The notes under the pieces: generated by a model
What the model saw: the letters and a program-made list of their open reading frames with translations, nothing else
Databases searched by the model: none
Told to the model about the DNA's origin: nothing
Assembly (NCBI GenBank): GCA_013696275.1
Contig: JACCYW010000096.1
Location: 1 to 5,782, forward strand
Length of the DNA stretch: 5,782 nucleotides
Direction: 5' to 3'
DNA from: Chloroflexota bacterium
GTDB taxonomy: Bacteria; Chloroflexota; Limnocylindria; Limnocylindrales; CSP1-4
Shown: positions 1-5,042 of the stretch, piece after piece
How positions within the stretch are numbered: the stretch's first letter is position 1
Layout: the number at the start of each line of letters is the position of its first letter
Program-made: the position numbers and the translations under genes

Positions 1-77
1 ACCTTGGCACCCCGGTCGTGCCCGTCCAGACCCGGCTTCGCGATGAGCACCTTGATGGGACGAGTTCGTTCTGCCAT
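1..77 (-). CDS. Methylmalonyl-CoA mutase cobalamin-binding subunit (N-terminal 25 codons, cut by window edge)
   Basis: Only the first 25 complete codons are inside the window, reading MAERTRPIKVLIAKPGLDGH and then DRGAK. This is the opening of the B12-binding domain of methylmalonyl-CoA mutase and related acyl-CoA mutases. It carries the DxHxxG motif (Asp18, His20, Gly23), whose histidine is the lower axial cobalt ligand. The methionine falls only about eight residues before the first beta strand, so this looks like a free-standing small subunit (usually about 130-140 aa in the family) and not the C-terminal domain of a large mutase chain. Such subunits pair with a separate catalytic subunit that interconverts methylmalonyl-CoA and succinyl-CoA or a related acyl-CoA pair. 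It lies 48 bp downstream of the toxin gene on the same strand. A TATCAT box 7 nt before the ATG suggests its own promoter. The substrate cannot be told from this fragment. Confidence 0.85.
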   Translation of the reverse strand, partial: MAERTRPIKVLIAKPGLDGHDRGAK

Positions 78-84
78 CCGGCCG

Positions 85-90
85 ATGATA
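85..90 (-). promoter_or_regulatory. Putative -10 box (TATCAT) of the mutase subunit gene, inside an inverted repeat
   Basis: The minus strand reads TATCAT, then 7 nt, then ATG. No Shine-Dalgarno sequence is present, so transcription may begin at or next to the start codon. The box lies in the 7-nt spacer of a perfect inverted repeat, CGGCCG at 79-84 and again at 92-97, which could be an operator. No convincing -35 hexamer is visible at the usual distance. Confidence 0.4.
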
Positions 91-125
91 GCGGCCGCGC
101 TCTACGGCACCACTACAGCTGAGGC

Positions 126-536
126 TCAACGGCCGGGCAGCCAGGGCAGCGGCTGGATGGTCCCCTCTCTGGCAACGACGCCGAAGTCGCGCAGGTCGAG
201 CGTCAGAACAGCACCGCCGCTTCGCTCGGCACAAGCGATGACGGATGCATCGGCGAAACCGAGTGGCAGGTCCCTGTAGCGGTCGACGAGTCGGCGGATG
301 CGCGGCAGGTCATCCATCCCACAGTCGATGATGAAGGACCCATCCTCAAGGTCGGCCAGGAACGGATCCAGCGCCATCGGCAAGCGCTGCTCGATGAGGT
401 AGGCGATCTCCCCCAGGATGCCGCTGGGGACGAGGTATGGCGCGCCCGCGGCGATGAGTGCGGTCCTTGTCCGGTCGTGAGCGGGATCCCTGCGGTTCAA
501 GAGCGCGAGGAGGCCAGAGGTGTCCAAGGTGATCAC
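126..536 (-). CDS. vapC: VapC-like PIN-domain ribonuclease toxin
   Basis: This is a 136-residue PIN-domain protein, the normal size for VapC toxins, which are Mg2+-dependent RNases that usually cut tRNA or rRNA when freed from the antitoxin. The four acidic active-site residues are in place: Asp5 in ITLDTSGLLALL, Glu43 in GEIAYLIEQ, Asp96 in GFADASVIACAE and Asp114 in LTLDLRDFG. I chose the GTG at 536 because it overlaps the antitoxin stop as GTGA, the usual translational coupling in these pairs, and puts the first catalytic Asp at residue 5. A TTG at 560 would add eight residues but would overlap the antitoxin by 28 bp. The protein looks intact, with no frameshift or missing catalytic residue. 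Its cellular target cannot be predicted from the sequence. PIN folds also occur outside toxin-antitoxin pairs, but the linked antitoxin makes this reading likely. Confidence 0.88.
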   Translation of the reverse strand: MITLDTSGLLALLNRRDPAHDRTRTALIAAGAPYLVPSGILGEIAYLIEQRLPMALDPFLADLEDGSFIIDCGMDDLPRIRRLVDRYRDLPLGFADASVIACAERSGGAVLTLDLRDFGVVAREGTIQPLPWLPGR

Positions 537-754
537 GGCCGCCAGTTCCGACGCAGCCAATCCTCGCTGTCCTGGCCACTCAGGTGGTCATCCTCGCCGG
601 CGCCGATCGACCTCGGCAGGGGTCGCCGCTCACCTTCCACATACCGTTCGAGCGCACTGCGGATCAGTTCCGCCTGCGGCCGGCCGGTGCGCCTCGATAG
701 GTCACGGATCCGGCGATGGAGCTCGTCGGGCAGGTAAAGGGTCGTCTTGTTCAT
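533..754 (-). CDS. Ribbon-helix-helix (CopG/VapB-like) antitoxin
   Basis: This 73-residue protein has the layout of a ribbon-helix-helix antitoxin. A short DNA-contacting beta strand (KTTLYLP, residues 3-9) is followed by two helices (about 10-26 and 28-42, the second containing AELIRSALERYVEG). The tail is acidic and aromatic and ends in DSEDWLRRNWRP. The N-terminal part should dimerise and bind the operator. The tail should wrap around the PIN toxin and block its active site; an SE/DWLR..W ending is common in antitoxins of PIN toxins. It is the first gene of the pair and overlaps the toxin start by 4 bp. The family usually represses its own promoter, and CATAC-type repeats lie directly upstream. 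The ATG at 754 has no clear Shine-Dalgarno but sits 8 nt after a TATGGT box. Confidence 0.87.
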   Translation of the reverse strand: MNKTTLYLPDELHRRIRDLSRRTGRPQAELIRSALERYVEGERRPLPRSIGAGEDDHLSGQDSEDWLRRNWRP

Positions 755-759
755 CGGGG

Positions 760-777
760 CATACCATACGCCATATG
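760..777. promoter_or_regulatory. Putative operator and -10 region of the toxin-antitoxin pair
   Basis: The plus strand shows CATAC (760-764), CATAC (765-769) and CATAT (772-776), three near-identical 5-mers. CATA (765-768) and TATG (774-777) also form a short inverted repeat. On the minus strand this region supplies two possible -10 boxes: TATGGT at 768-763, 8 nt before the ATG, and TATGGC at 775-770, which has TTGGAA 16 bp further upstream. Ribbon-helix-helix antitoxins typically bind short repeated sites over their own -10 box. Autoregulation is inferred from family behaviour. Confidence 0.35.
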
Positions 778-827
778 TGGCGCCTCTGGCTTTCCAAGAG
801 AGCCGCCTTTGCCGTCAAGGGCTGGCT

Positions 828-833
828 TATGGT
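828..833 (+). promoter_or_regulatory. Putative -10 box (TATGGT) of the ABC exporter operon
   Basis: TATGGT ends 6 nt before the ATG at 840 and no Shine-Dalgarno precedes that ATG, so a leaderless or nearly leaderless transcript is plausible. The same hexamer occurs on the opposite strand in front of the divergent antitoxin gene. No good -35 hexamer is present at 16-18 bp. Confidence 0.35.
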
Positions 834-839
834 TCGTTC

Positions 840-1892
840 ATGACTTCCCATGACGAGCCGGTCATCGCGGTCCGCGGCCTGCGCAAGACGTACCAGGTGC
901 CGGAGCGTGAGGGCGGTCTGCGCGCCGCGACAGGCAGCCTCTTCCGCCGACGCACTCGCGAGGTCATCGCTGTGGCGGGCATAGACCTGACGGTGGCGTC
1001 AGGTGAGATCGTCGGCTTCCTGGGCCCGAACGGGGCGGGCAAGACGACGACCCTGAAGGTGCTCTCGGGCTTGCTACACCCGACGAGTGGCGAAGTGCGC
1101 GTGATGGGCTACGTGCCGTGGGAGCGTCCGTCGGCGTTCCTGCGGCGGATGACCCTCATCATGGGCCAGCGCAATCAGCTCTCCTGGGATATCCCGGTCA
1201 TCGACTCGTTCGAGCTGAACCGGGCCATCTTCCAGGTGCCGCGCGACGAGTACCGCACGCGCCTGTCGGAATTGGTCGAACTGCTGGATCTGGGCGACCT
1301 GATCCGCAAGCCCATCCGCAATCTGTCGCTGGGCGAGCGCATGAAGTGCGAGTTCGCAGGCTCCCTGCTGCATCGTCCTGAGGTCCTCTTCCTGGATGAA
1401 CCAACCATCGGGCTGGACGTCACCATGCAGCGCCGCATCCGGGGCTTCATCGAGCGCTACAACGAGCGGACTGGTGCGACTACCCTGCTCACCAGTCACT
1501 ACATGGCGGACGTGGAAGCGCTCTGCCGGCGGGTCATCGTCATCCATCACGGTCGCTTGCTGTACGACGGCGACCTGTCCGGTCTGGTCAGTCGCTTCTC
1601 ACCCTACAAGACAATCGTGCTGGACCTCGAACCGGCGGAAGACTCGATAGAAGGGCTCGTCCATGAGCTGGTCGGCAATGAGAGATGGATAGTCTCGGTC
1701 GGCCAGGAGCGCGTCACCCTTCGGGTCCCGCGGTCGGAGACGACCGGTGTCACGACGCGACTGCTGACCGCCCTGTCGGTCATCGACCTGGTCGTGGAGG
1801 AGCCGGCCATCGACGAGGTCATCGACCTGGTCTTCGCGACCACCGCCGAGTCCGGTGAGCTCGCCGAGGCATCGACTGATGACCCGAGCTGA
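840..1892 (+). CDS. ABC-2-type exporter ATP-binding protein (COG4586 type)
   Basis: This 350-residue ATPase energises the two permeases that follow. Visible motifs in order are Walker A GPNGAGKT (62-69), Q-loop Gln110 in IMGQRNQLSW, signature LSLGE (162-166), Walker B VLFLDE (182-187) and the H-loop His220 in LLTSHYMADVE. An insert between the first two strands (about 19-41, ending LFRRRTREV) and a C-terminal extension of about 100 residues after the nucleotide-binding core are typical of the COG4586 branch and explain the length. I chose the ATG at 840: the frame is open back to 747, but the upstream 31 residues are not ABC-like, and 840 is preceded by a TATGGT box. The end overlaps the first permease gene by 14 bp. 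The substrate is unknown. Some family members are labelled viologen exporters from work in cyanobacteria, which I recall but cannot confirm here, and that should not be transferred to this gene. Confidence 0.93.
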   Translation: MTSHDEPVIAVRGLRKTYQVPEREGGLRAATGSLFRRRTREVIAVAGIDLTVASGEIVGFLGPNGAGKTTTLKVLSGLLHPTSGEVRVMGYVPWERPSAFLRRMTLIMGQRNQLSWDIPVIDSFELNRAIFQVPRDEYRTRLSELVELLDLGDLIRKPIRNLSLGERMKCEFAGSLLHRPEVLFLDEPTIGLDVTMQRRIRGFIERYNERTGATTLLTSHYMADVEALCRRVIVIHHGRLLYDGDLSGLVSRFSPYKTIVLDLEPAEDSIEGLVHELVGNERWIVSVGQERVTLRVPRSETTGVTTRLLTALSVIDLVVEEPAIDEVIDLVFATTAESGELAEASTDDPS

Positions 1893-2700
1893 CCGCGTCG
1901 GCGGGCTGCGCGACGCTTACCGCGCGAAATTCCGCACCGAGATCGCCCTGCAGTTCGCCTATCGCGGGGCACTGGCCATCTGGCTGCTGGGCTTGCTCCT
2001 CGGACCGATCGTCTATCTCGTGGTCTGGACCACGGTCGCTCGCTCGCAGGGCGGCGCGGTGGCGGGTTTCTCGGCCGGTGACTTCGCGGCTTATTTCACG
2101 GTCCTGATGGTGGTCAATCAACTGACCTTCACGTGGCATTTCTACGAGTTCGAATGGCGTGTCCGGAACGGCTTCTTCTCGCCGCTGCTGCTGCGCCCGA
2201 TACATCCCGTCCACAACGACATCGCCGAGAACCTCAGCTTCAAGCTGCTGACCTTCACTGGCGTGGCACCGGTGGCGCTGCTGCTCCTGGTGGCGTTCGA
2301 TGCCTCGCTCCAGCCAAGTGCGTGGCACATCATCGCCTTCGTGCCGGCCCTCATGCTGGCGATGGCGTTGCGCTTCCTGGTCGAATGGACGATCGCCCTG
2401 GCCGCGTTCTGGCTTACGCGGGTGAGTGCCCTCAATCAGGCGTATACAGTCGCCCTGCTGTTCCTATCGGGCCAGGTCGCGCCGCTCGTCCTCTTCCCTC
2501 CGGCGGTCCAGGCGGCAGCCAGCATCCTGCCGTTCCGCTGGATGGTCTCCTTCCCGGTGGAAACGCTTCTGGGACAGTTGTCAGGCGAGGCTGTGCTGGT
2601 CGGCTTGGGCGTCCAGATCGCCTGGATCGCGCTGGCACTGGTCATGCTGCGCCTGGTCTGGCGACTTGGCGTGCGGCGTTACTCGGCGGTGGGTGCCTGA
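1879..2700 (+). CDS. ABC-2-type exporter permease, first subunit (COG4587 type)
   Basis: This is a 273-residue integral membrane protein. Hydrophobic segments lie at about 32-53, 70-88, 123-140, 150-178, 188-208 and 240-262, fitting a six-helix ABC-2 half-transporter. An amphipathic N-terminus faces the cytoplasm and an Arg-rich end (RLGVRRY) closes the chain. The stretch LLLRPIHPVHNDIAEN (103-118), after the second membrane segment, has the RP..P...A-E pattern of the cytoplasmic loop in this family and probably contacts the ATPase. FWLTRVSALNQ follows the fourth segment. The ATG at 1879 was chosen over a GTG at 1855 because it has a GAGG 9 nt upstream and gives a 14-bp overlap with the ATPase gene. 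The gene ends directly against the next permease, so all three are almost certainly one mRNA. The cargo cannot be inferred. Confidence 0.88.
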   Translation: MTRADRVGGLRDAYRAKFRTEIALQFAYRGALAIWLLGLLLGPIVYLVVWTTVARSQGGAVAGFSAGDFAAYFTVLMVVNQLTFTWHFYEFEWRVRNGFFSPLLLRPIHPVHNDIAENLSFKLLTFTGVAPVALLLLVAFDASLQPSAWHIIAFVPALMLAMALRFLVEWTIALAAFWLTRVSALNQAYTVALLFLSGQVAPLVLFPPAVQAAASILPFRWMVSFPVETLLGQLSGEAVLVGLGVQIAWIALALVMLRLVWRLGVRRYSAVGA

Positions 2701-2703
2701 GTG

Positions 2704-3501
2704 ATGCGTGCGGTGCTACGGGATGTCGGCCTGCTCTGGCTTTCGTTCCGCCTGGGGGCGCTCGATGCCCTCCAGTATCGGGCCGACTTCTTCGTGCAAC
2801 TGGTCCAGTCGTCGGTCGGCCTGGTCACGGCGTTGGCGGGCGTAGCGGTCGTCTTCGGCCAGACCGACCGACTGGCTGGCTGGAGCCAGGATGAGCTGTT
2901 CGCTCTGATCGGCGTCTTCACCCTGGTGGGCGGGCTGATCGGGATGGTCATCCGGCCCAGCATGGAGCGGCTGATGGAGGGCGTCAGGTTGGGGACGCTG
3001 GATTTCGCCTTGACCAAGCCGGCCGACGCACAGGTCCTGGTGAGCATCCAGCGGGTGGATGTCTGGCGCACCGTCGATGTCGTGCTGGGCGCCGGTCTCT
3101 TGCTCATCGCCATCTCACGGCTCGGCCAGCACATCGGGCCAGCTCAGGCCATCGCCTTCGGGCTGGTCCTGGTGGCTGGTGTCGTCATCATCTACAGCTT
3201 CCTGCTCATCCTCGCCACGCTTGCCTTCTGGTTGGTGCGGCTGGAGAACATCCTGGTCATCTTCGGCAGCATGTACGAGGCCGGCCGCTGGCCGGTCGGC
3301 ATCTATCCCCCCTGGCTGCGAGCTACGCTCACATTCATCGTGCCGGTGGCCTTCGCCATCACCATCCCCGTCGAGAGCCTGGTCGGCCGGCTGGAACCGA
3401 CGACGCTGGTCGGTACGCTGCTACTGGCGGCTGGCTTCCTGGTCGGCTCGCGGCTCATCTGGAAGCTGGGTCTGCGTCACTACACCGGTGCCTCGGCCTG
3501 A
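2704..3501 (+). CDS. ABC-2-type exporter permease, second subunit (COG3694 / ABC2_membrane_6 type)
   Basis: This is a 265-residue membrane protein, distinct from the first permease but of the same overall size, with about six hydrophobic segments (near 32-52, 65-84, 122-140, 148-178, 208-226 and 237-253). It resembles the ABC2_membrane_6 (formerly DUF990) family. Supporting signs are LTKPADAQVLVS (about 102-113) in the cytoplasmic loop, FWLVRLENI after the long fourth segment, and the run GIYPPWLR followed by a proline-containing helix (FIVPVAF) and PVESLVGR. The family pairs as a heterodimer with a COG4587 permease and a COG4586 ATPase, and this is the gene order here. Starts at GTG 2701 or ATG 2704 are both possible, because the junction reads TGA-GTG-ATG; GGTGGG upstream serves either one. 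The substrate is unknown. Confidence 0.88.
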   Translation: MRAVLRDVGLLWLSFRLGALDALQYRADFFVQLVQSSVGLVTALAGVAVVFGQTDRLAGWSQDELFALIGVFTLVGGLIGMVIRPSMERLMEGVRLGTLDFALTKPADAQVLVSIQRVDVWRTVDVVLGAGLLLIAISRLGQHIGPAQAIAFGLVLVAGVVIIYSFLLILATLAFWLVRLENILVIFGSMYEAGRWPVGIYPPWLRATLTFIVPVAFAITIPVESLVGRLEPTTLVGTLLLAAGFLVGSRLIWKLGLRHYTGASA

Positions 3502-3502
3502 G

Positions 3503-3526
3503 CCGACCGCGAGCCCGACCGCGAGT
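3503..3526 (+). repeat. 12-bp tandem duplication just after the exporter operon
   Basis: CCGACCGCGAGC (3503-3514) is followed at once by CCGACCGCGAGT (3515-3526), with one difference. It begins 2 nt after the stop codon of the second permease. It looks like slippage or a small duplication; no function is apparent. Confidence 0.6.
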
Positions 3527-3612
3527 GGGCGGAGGGTGGCCTACCTGAACCCGGGCGGCCACGGCGACAACGAAGGCGCTCTGAGCTGGCCACGCGGGAC
3601 AGGCATCGCTCA

Positions 3613-3628
3613 GCGGCCGTTGGGCCGC
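3613..3628. terminator. GC-rich hairpin without a U tract
   Basis: GCGGCC (3613-3618) and GGCCGC (3623-3628) form a perfect 6-bp stem with a GTTG loop, 112 nt after the exporter stop codon. There is no following T run, so this is not a classical intrinsic terminator. It could act as a pause or as a 3'-end stabiliser. Confidence 0.25.
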
Positions 3629-3663
3629 CAGGCGGACGGATGGCCCGGCGGAGCCGGTCGGCC

Positions 3664-3695
3664 GGATGCTCGCTGAGCAGGCTGCTCGCTGAGCG
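3664..3695 (+). repeat. 16-bp tandem pair built on TGCTCGCTGAGC
   Basis: GGATGCTCGCTGAGCA (3664-3679) is followed directly by GGCTGCTCGCTGAGCG (3680-3695), with two differences. The shared core contains GCTC-GCT-GAGC, a small self-complementary hairpin. The second unit is also the start of the 33-bp repeat that recurs at 3762. Confidence 0.6.
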
Positions 3696-3712
3696 GACGA
3701 TCCGACCGTTGG
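3680..3712 (+). repeat. 33-bp direct repeat, copy 1
   Basis: This matches 3762-3794 at 32 of 33 positions; the only difference is T at 3709 against C at 3791. The unit contains two small hairpins, GCTC-GCT-GAGC and AGCGG-(9 nt)-CCGTT, the second closed here by a G-T wobble. Confidence 0.75.
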
Positions 3713-3729
3713 CGCTCCGGGGATGGGCT

Positions 3730-3753
3730 GCCCGTGCTCTGGCCCGTGCTCTC
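3730..3753 (+). repeat. 12-bp tandem repeat between the two 33-bp copies
   Basis: GCCCGTGCTCTG (3730-3741) is followed by GCCCGTGCTCTC (3742-3753), with one difference. It lies in the 49-bp spacer between the two 33-bp repeats and adds to the picture of local duplication. Confidence 0.6.
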
Positions 3754-3761
3754 GTCGGTCG

Positions 3762-3794
3762 GGCTGCTCGCTGAGCGGACGATCCGACCGCTGG
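3762..3794 (+). repeat. 33-bp direct repeat, copy 2
   Basis: Second copy of the unit at 3680-3712, offset by 82 bp. Here the second hairpin is fully paired: AGCGG (3774-3778), a 9-nt loop, CCGCT (3788-3792). The offset is not a multiple of three, so the repeat is not maintained as a protein repeat in one frame. Confidence 0.75.
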
Positions 3795-3855
3795 GCGGCC
3801 GATCGACCGCTGGGAGCCGTGCCGCCGGGTACTCACCGGACGCCTCGCCGGCCGG

Positions 3856-3896
3856 ATCGAGCCCACCACCCAACTCCACCTCCTCCCACTCTCGAT
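3856..3896 (+). other. G-free, C-rich tract framed by an inverted repeat (possible Rho-utilisation site)
   Basis: Positions 3862-3893 contain no G at all, within sequence that is about two-thirds G+C. The tract is mostly C with A and T. It is framed by ATCGAG (3856-3861) and CTCGAT (3891-3896), a perfect 6-bp inverted repeat. As RNA from the exporter operon, such a C-rich, G-poor stretch matches the composition Rho factor prefers for loading. On the other strand it is a run of GG and GGG groups that could fold as a weak G-quadruplex. Either role is inferred from composition. Confidence 0.35.
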
Positions 3897-4026
3897 GCAT
3901 GGCGTCGGGTCCACGGGTGCACTCCCTCACGGGCGGTCCCCGCGATACATCGACGACCTCCCCGCACGAGGGCGCCGGAGCGGTGGACTTCACGCTAAGT
4001 CATCAACGATAGAGTGCGAGAACCGC

Positions 4027-4087
4027 CCACCACGACGCCTTCTGGTGGATCCGACTCGACACATCGAGGAACGCCGGACAAGCCGGC
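4027..4087. other. Row of three short stem-loops
   Basis: Three perfect inverted repeats follow one another: CCACCA (4027-4032) with TGGTGG (4043-4048), 10-nt loop; CTCGA (4055-4059) with TCGAG (4064-4068), loop CACA; and GCCGG (4073-4077) with CCGGC (4083-4087), loop ACAAG. Each is modest alone and could arise by chance at this GC content. Their succession next to the stronger hairpin at 4097-4118 makes a structured 3' region plausible. Confidence 0.3.
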
Positions 4088-4096
4088 AGGCGGTCG

Positions 4097-4118
4097 GGTC
4101 CGCCCGAGTGGACGGACC
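4097..4118 (-). terminator. Strong hairpin 19 nt beyond the folE stop codon
   Basis: On the minus strand, GGTCCGTCC, loop ACTC and GGGCGGACC form a 9-bp stem with one T-G wobble and a 4-nt loop. It begins 19 nt after the folE stop codon. Flanking GCCGGC at 4082-4087 and 4121-4126 could add an outer stem. No T run follows on either strand, so it is not a textbook intrinsic terminator. In GC-rich genomes hairpins without U tracts often mark 3' ends, and this one could serve both converging units. Confidence 0.45.
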
Positions 4119-4137
4119 AGGCCGGCGGTCGCCTCGG

Positions 4138-4749
4138 TCATGGCGACCCAGGGGCAGGCCGCTGCAGGTGTGAAAAGAACTCCGCGCGGGTCTTGTCGTT
4201 CGAGCGGAAGATGCCCAGCACAGCGCTGGTGGTCATGATCGTGCCCGGCTTGCGGATGCCCCGCATGACGGCACACAGGTGGGTCGCCTCGACCACCACC
4301 CCGACGCCCTCCGGTGCCAACTGCTCCTGGAGGAAGTCGGCCACCTCCTGGGTGAGCCGTTCCTGGACCTGCAGCCGTCGGGCATACATCTCGACGATGC
4401 GGGGGATCTTCGATAGGCCGATGACCCGTCCGCGCGGGATATAGGCCACAGCGGCGGTGCCGAAGAAGGGCAGCAGGTGGTGCTCGCACAGGCTGTGGAA
4501 GGGGATCGACTTGACGACCACCATCTCGCTGTAGTCGACATCGAAGACGGCACCATTGATGAGCCGCTCGGGGTCGACCTTATAGCCGGCGGTCAGCTCC
4601 AGATACATGCGATGGACGCGCGCCGGCGTCGCAGTCAGGCCTTCCCGGTCGGGATCCTCGCCGATGTCGACCAGGATCTGGCGCACTGCCGCCTCCACCG
4701 GACCGTGGGCATGAGCGTCAGCGTCCGGGCCACCCGCGACCTCACCCAT
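4138..4749 (-). CDS. folE: GTP cyclohydrolase I (type IA, FolE)
   Basis: FolE converts GTP to 7,8-dihydroneopterin triphosphate and formate, the first step of folate (tetrahydropterin) synthesis, as a toroidal decamer in the cytoplasm. The chain is 203 residues from the ATG at 4749, within the usual 185-225 range. The zinc and catalytic site is complete: Cys88, His90 and His91 in SLCEHHLLPFFG, and His157 and Cys159 in THLCAVMRGIRKPGT. Other conserved stretches are EDPDREGLTATPARV (31-45), GLSKIPRIVEMYARR (111-125) and the final NDKTRAEF. An in-frame GTG at 4770 would add seven residues; neither start has a strong ribosome site, and the ATG has a GAG 6 nt upstream. The acidic, His-containing first 16 residues or so are not conserved. 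It follows tatA by 38-59 bp with no promoter-like box of its own, so it is probably co-transcribed. Confidence 0.95.
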   Translation of the reverse strand: MGEVAGGPDADAHAHGPVEAAVRQILVDIGEDPDREGLTATPARVHRMYLELTAGYKVDPERLINGAVFDVDYSEMVVVKSIPFHSLCEHHLLPFFGTAAVAYIPRGRVIGLSKIPRIVEMYARRLQVQERLTQEVADFLQEQLAPEGVGVVVEATHLCAVMRGIRKPGTIMTTSAVLGIFRSNDKTRAEFFSHLQRPAPGSP

Positions 4750-4808
4750 CTCCGACTCGATCTCTTCCACCAGTTCACGGACATGATCCGACAGGTGGCG
4801 GGTGGTGG

Positions 4809-5000
4809 TCAGGGACGGGCCTGCGGCTGCGGAGCGGCGGGCTCGTCATCTTCATCGCCGCCGAACTTCTCGTCCGCTGCATGGCGGACATCGCGTACGC
4901 CCCGGCCCAACATGGCGCCGAAGCGGGGCAGCACTTTTGGACCTCGGAATAGCAGGATCACGCCGAGGATGACCAGGAGCAGCAGCGCAAAGTCACTCAC
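4809..5000 (-). CDS. tatA: Twin-arginine translocase subunit TatA/TatE
   Basis: This is a 63-residue protein with the standard TatA layout: a very short periplasmic N-terminus, one membrane helix (about 4-16, FALLLLVILGVILL), the hinge FRGPKVLP, an amphipathic helix (about 23-42, RFGAMLGRGVRDVRHAADEK) and a charged, proline-rich tail. TatA polymerises around TatC to pass folded proteins bearing RR signal peptides across the membrane. I chose the GTG at 5000 and not the ATG at 5051. The longer form would put 17 polar residues before the helix, unlike known TatA proteins, and its start codon would overlap the divergent thioesterase ATG. The GTG is preceded by TACGAT with a 6-nt gap. No tatC or tatB is in the window, so this may be an orphan copy. 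It cannot be told apart from TatE by sequence alone. Confidence 0.9.
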   Translation of the reverse strand: MSDFALLLLVILGVILLFRGPKVLPRFGAMLGRGVRDVRHAADEKFGGDEDDEPAAPQPQARP

Positions 5001-5006
5001 CCGTGC

Positions 5007-5012
5007 ATCGTA
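5007..5012 (-). promoter_or_regulatory. Putative -10 box (TACGAT) of tatA-folE
   Basis: The minus strand reads TACGAT, then 6 nt, then the GTG start of tatA. A leaderless transcript would explain the lack of a well-placed Shine-Dalgarno. The box lies 24 bp from the opposite-facing box of the thioesterase gene, so the two promoters would overlap. No -35 hexamer is recognisable. Confidence 0.4.
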
Positions 5013-5036
5013 CCCCGCCCATGCGACCCGCCCGCG

Positions 5037-5042
5037 TAGACT
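5037..5042 (+). promoter_or_regulatory. Putative -10 box (TAGACT) of the thioesterase gene
   Basis: TAGACT ends 7 nt before the ATG at 5050, in the same TANNNT arrangement as the other unit-heading genes. There is no Shine-Dalgarno between the box and the ATG, and no clear -35. Confidence 0.4.

Larger units (their letters stand above)
3502..4137. other. Non-coding interval between convergent units (exporter operon and tatA-folE)
   Basis: About 640 bp hold no open frame that looks like a real protein. The open frames that cross it on both strands are rich in Arg, Ser, Pro and Ala, lack recognisable motifs, and shift frame between the repeat copies. In order, the interval holds a 12-bp tandem repeat, a GC hairpin (3613-3628), a cluster of 16-bp and 33-bp direct repeats (3664-3794), a 32-nt G-free tract inside an inverted repeat (3856-3896), a slightly more AT-rich patch near 3990-4020, and four consecutive stem-loops (4027-4118). 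It is unusually long compared with the 0-85 bp spacings elsewhere in the window. It most likely holds terminators of both units plus repeat-derived sequence. Confidence 0.6.

Noticed and set aside
813..818. TTGACG on the minus strand as a consensus -35 for the toxin-antitoxin promoter
   Set aside because: At 17-bp spacing the matching hexamer is GGAAAG, which is not a -10 box. The TATG boxes are about 37 bp or more away.
1074..1550. A 158-codon frame antisense to the ABC ATPase
   Set aside because: It lies wholly inside a gene with full Walker, signature and H-loop motifs and resembles no protein; it is a shadow of codon bias.
1819..2328. A 169-codon frame antisense to the first permease
   Set aside because: It is Gln/Arg/Glu-rich, the expected antisense of a hydrophobic permease, with no recognisable domain.
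3664..3794. CRISPR array
   Set aside because: Only two full copies and one partial copy, unequal spacing, imperfect spacers that themselves contain repeats, and no cas gene in the window.
3480..3914. A 144-codon minus-strand frame over the intergenic repeats
   Set aside because: The product is rich in Arg, Ser and Pro with no motif, overlaps the permease end, and covers the repeats in shifting frames. Several equally poor frames cover the same DNA.
5001..5011. Mini-ORF ATG-CAC-GGG-TGA overlapping the tatA start as a leader peptide
   Set aside because: Three codons are too few to support, and the same bases are better explained as the 6-nt gap after the TACGAT box.
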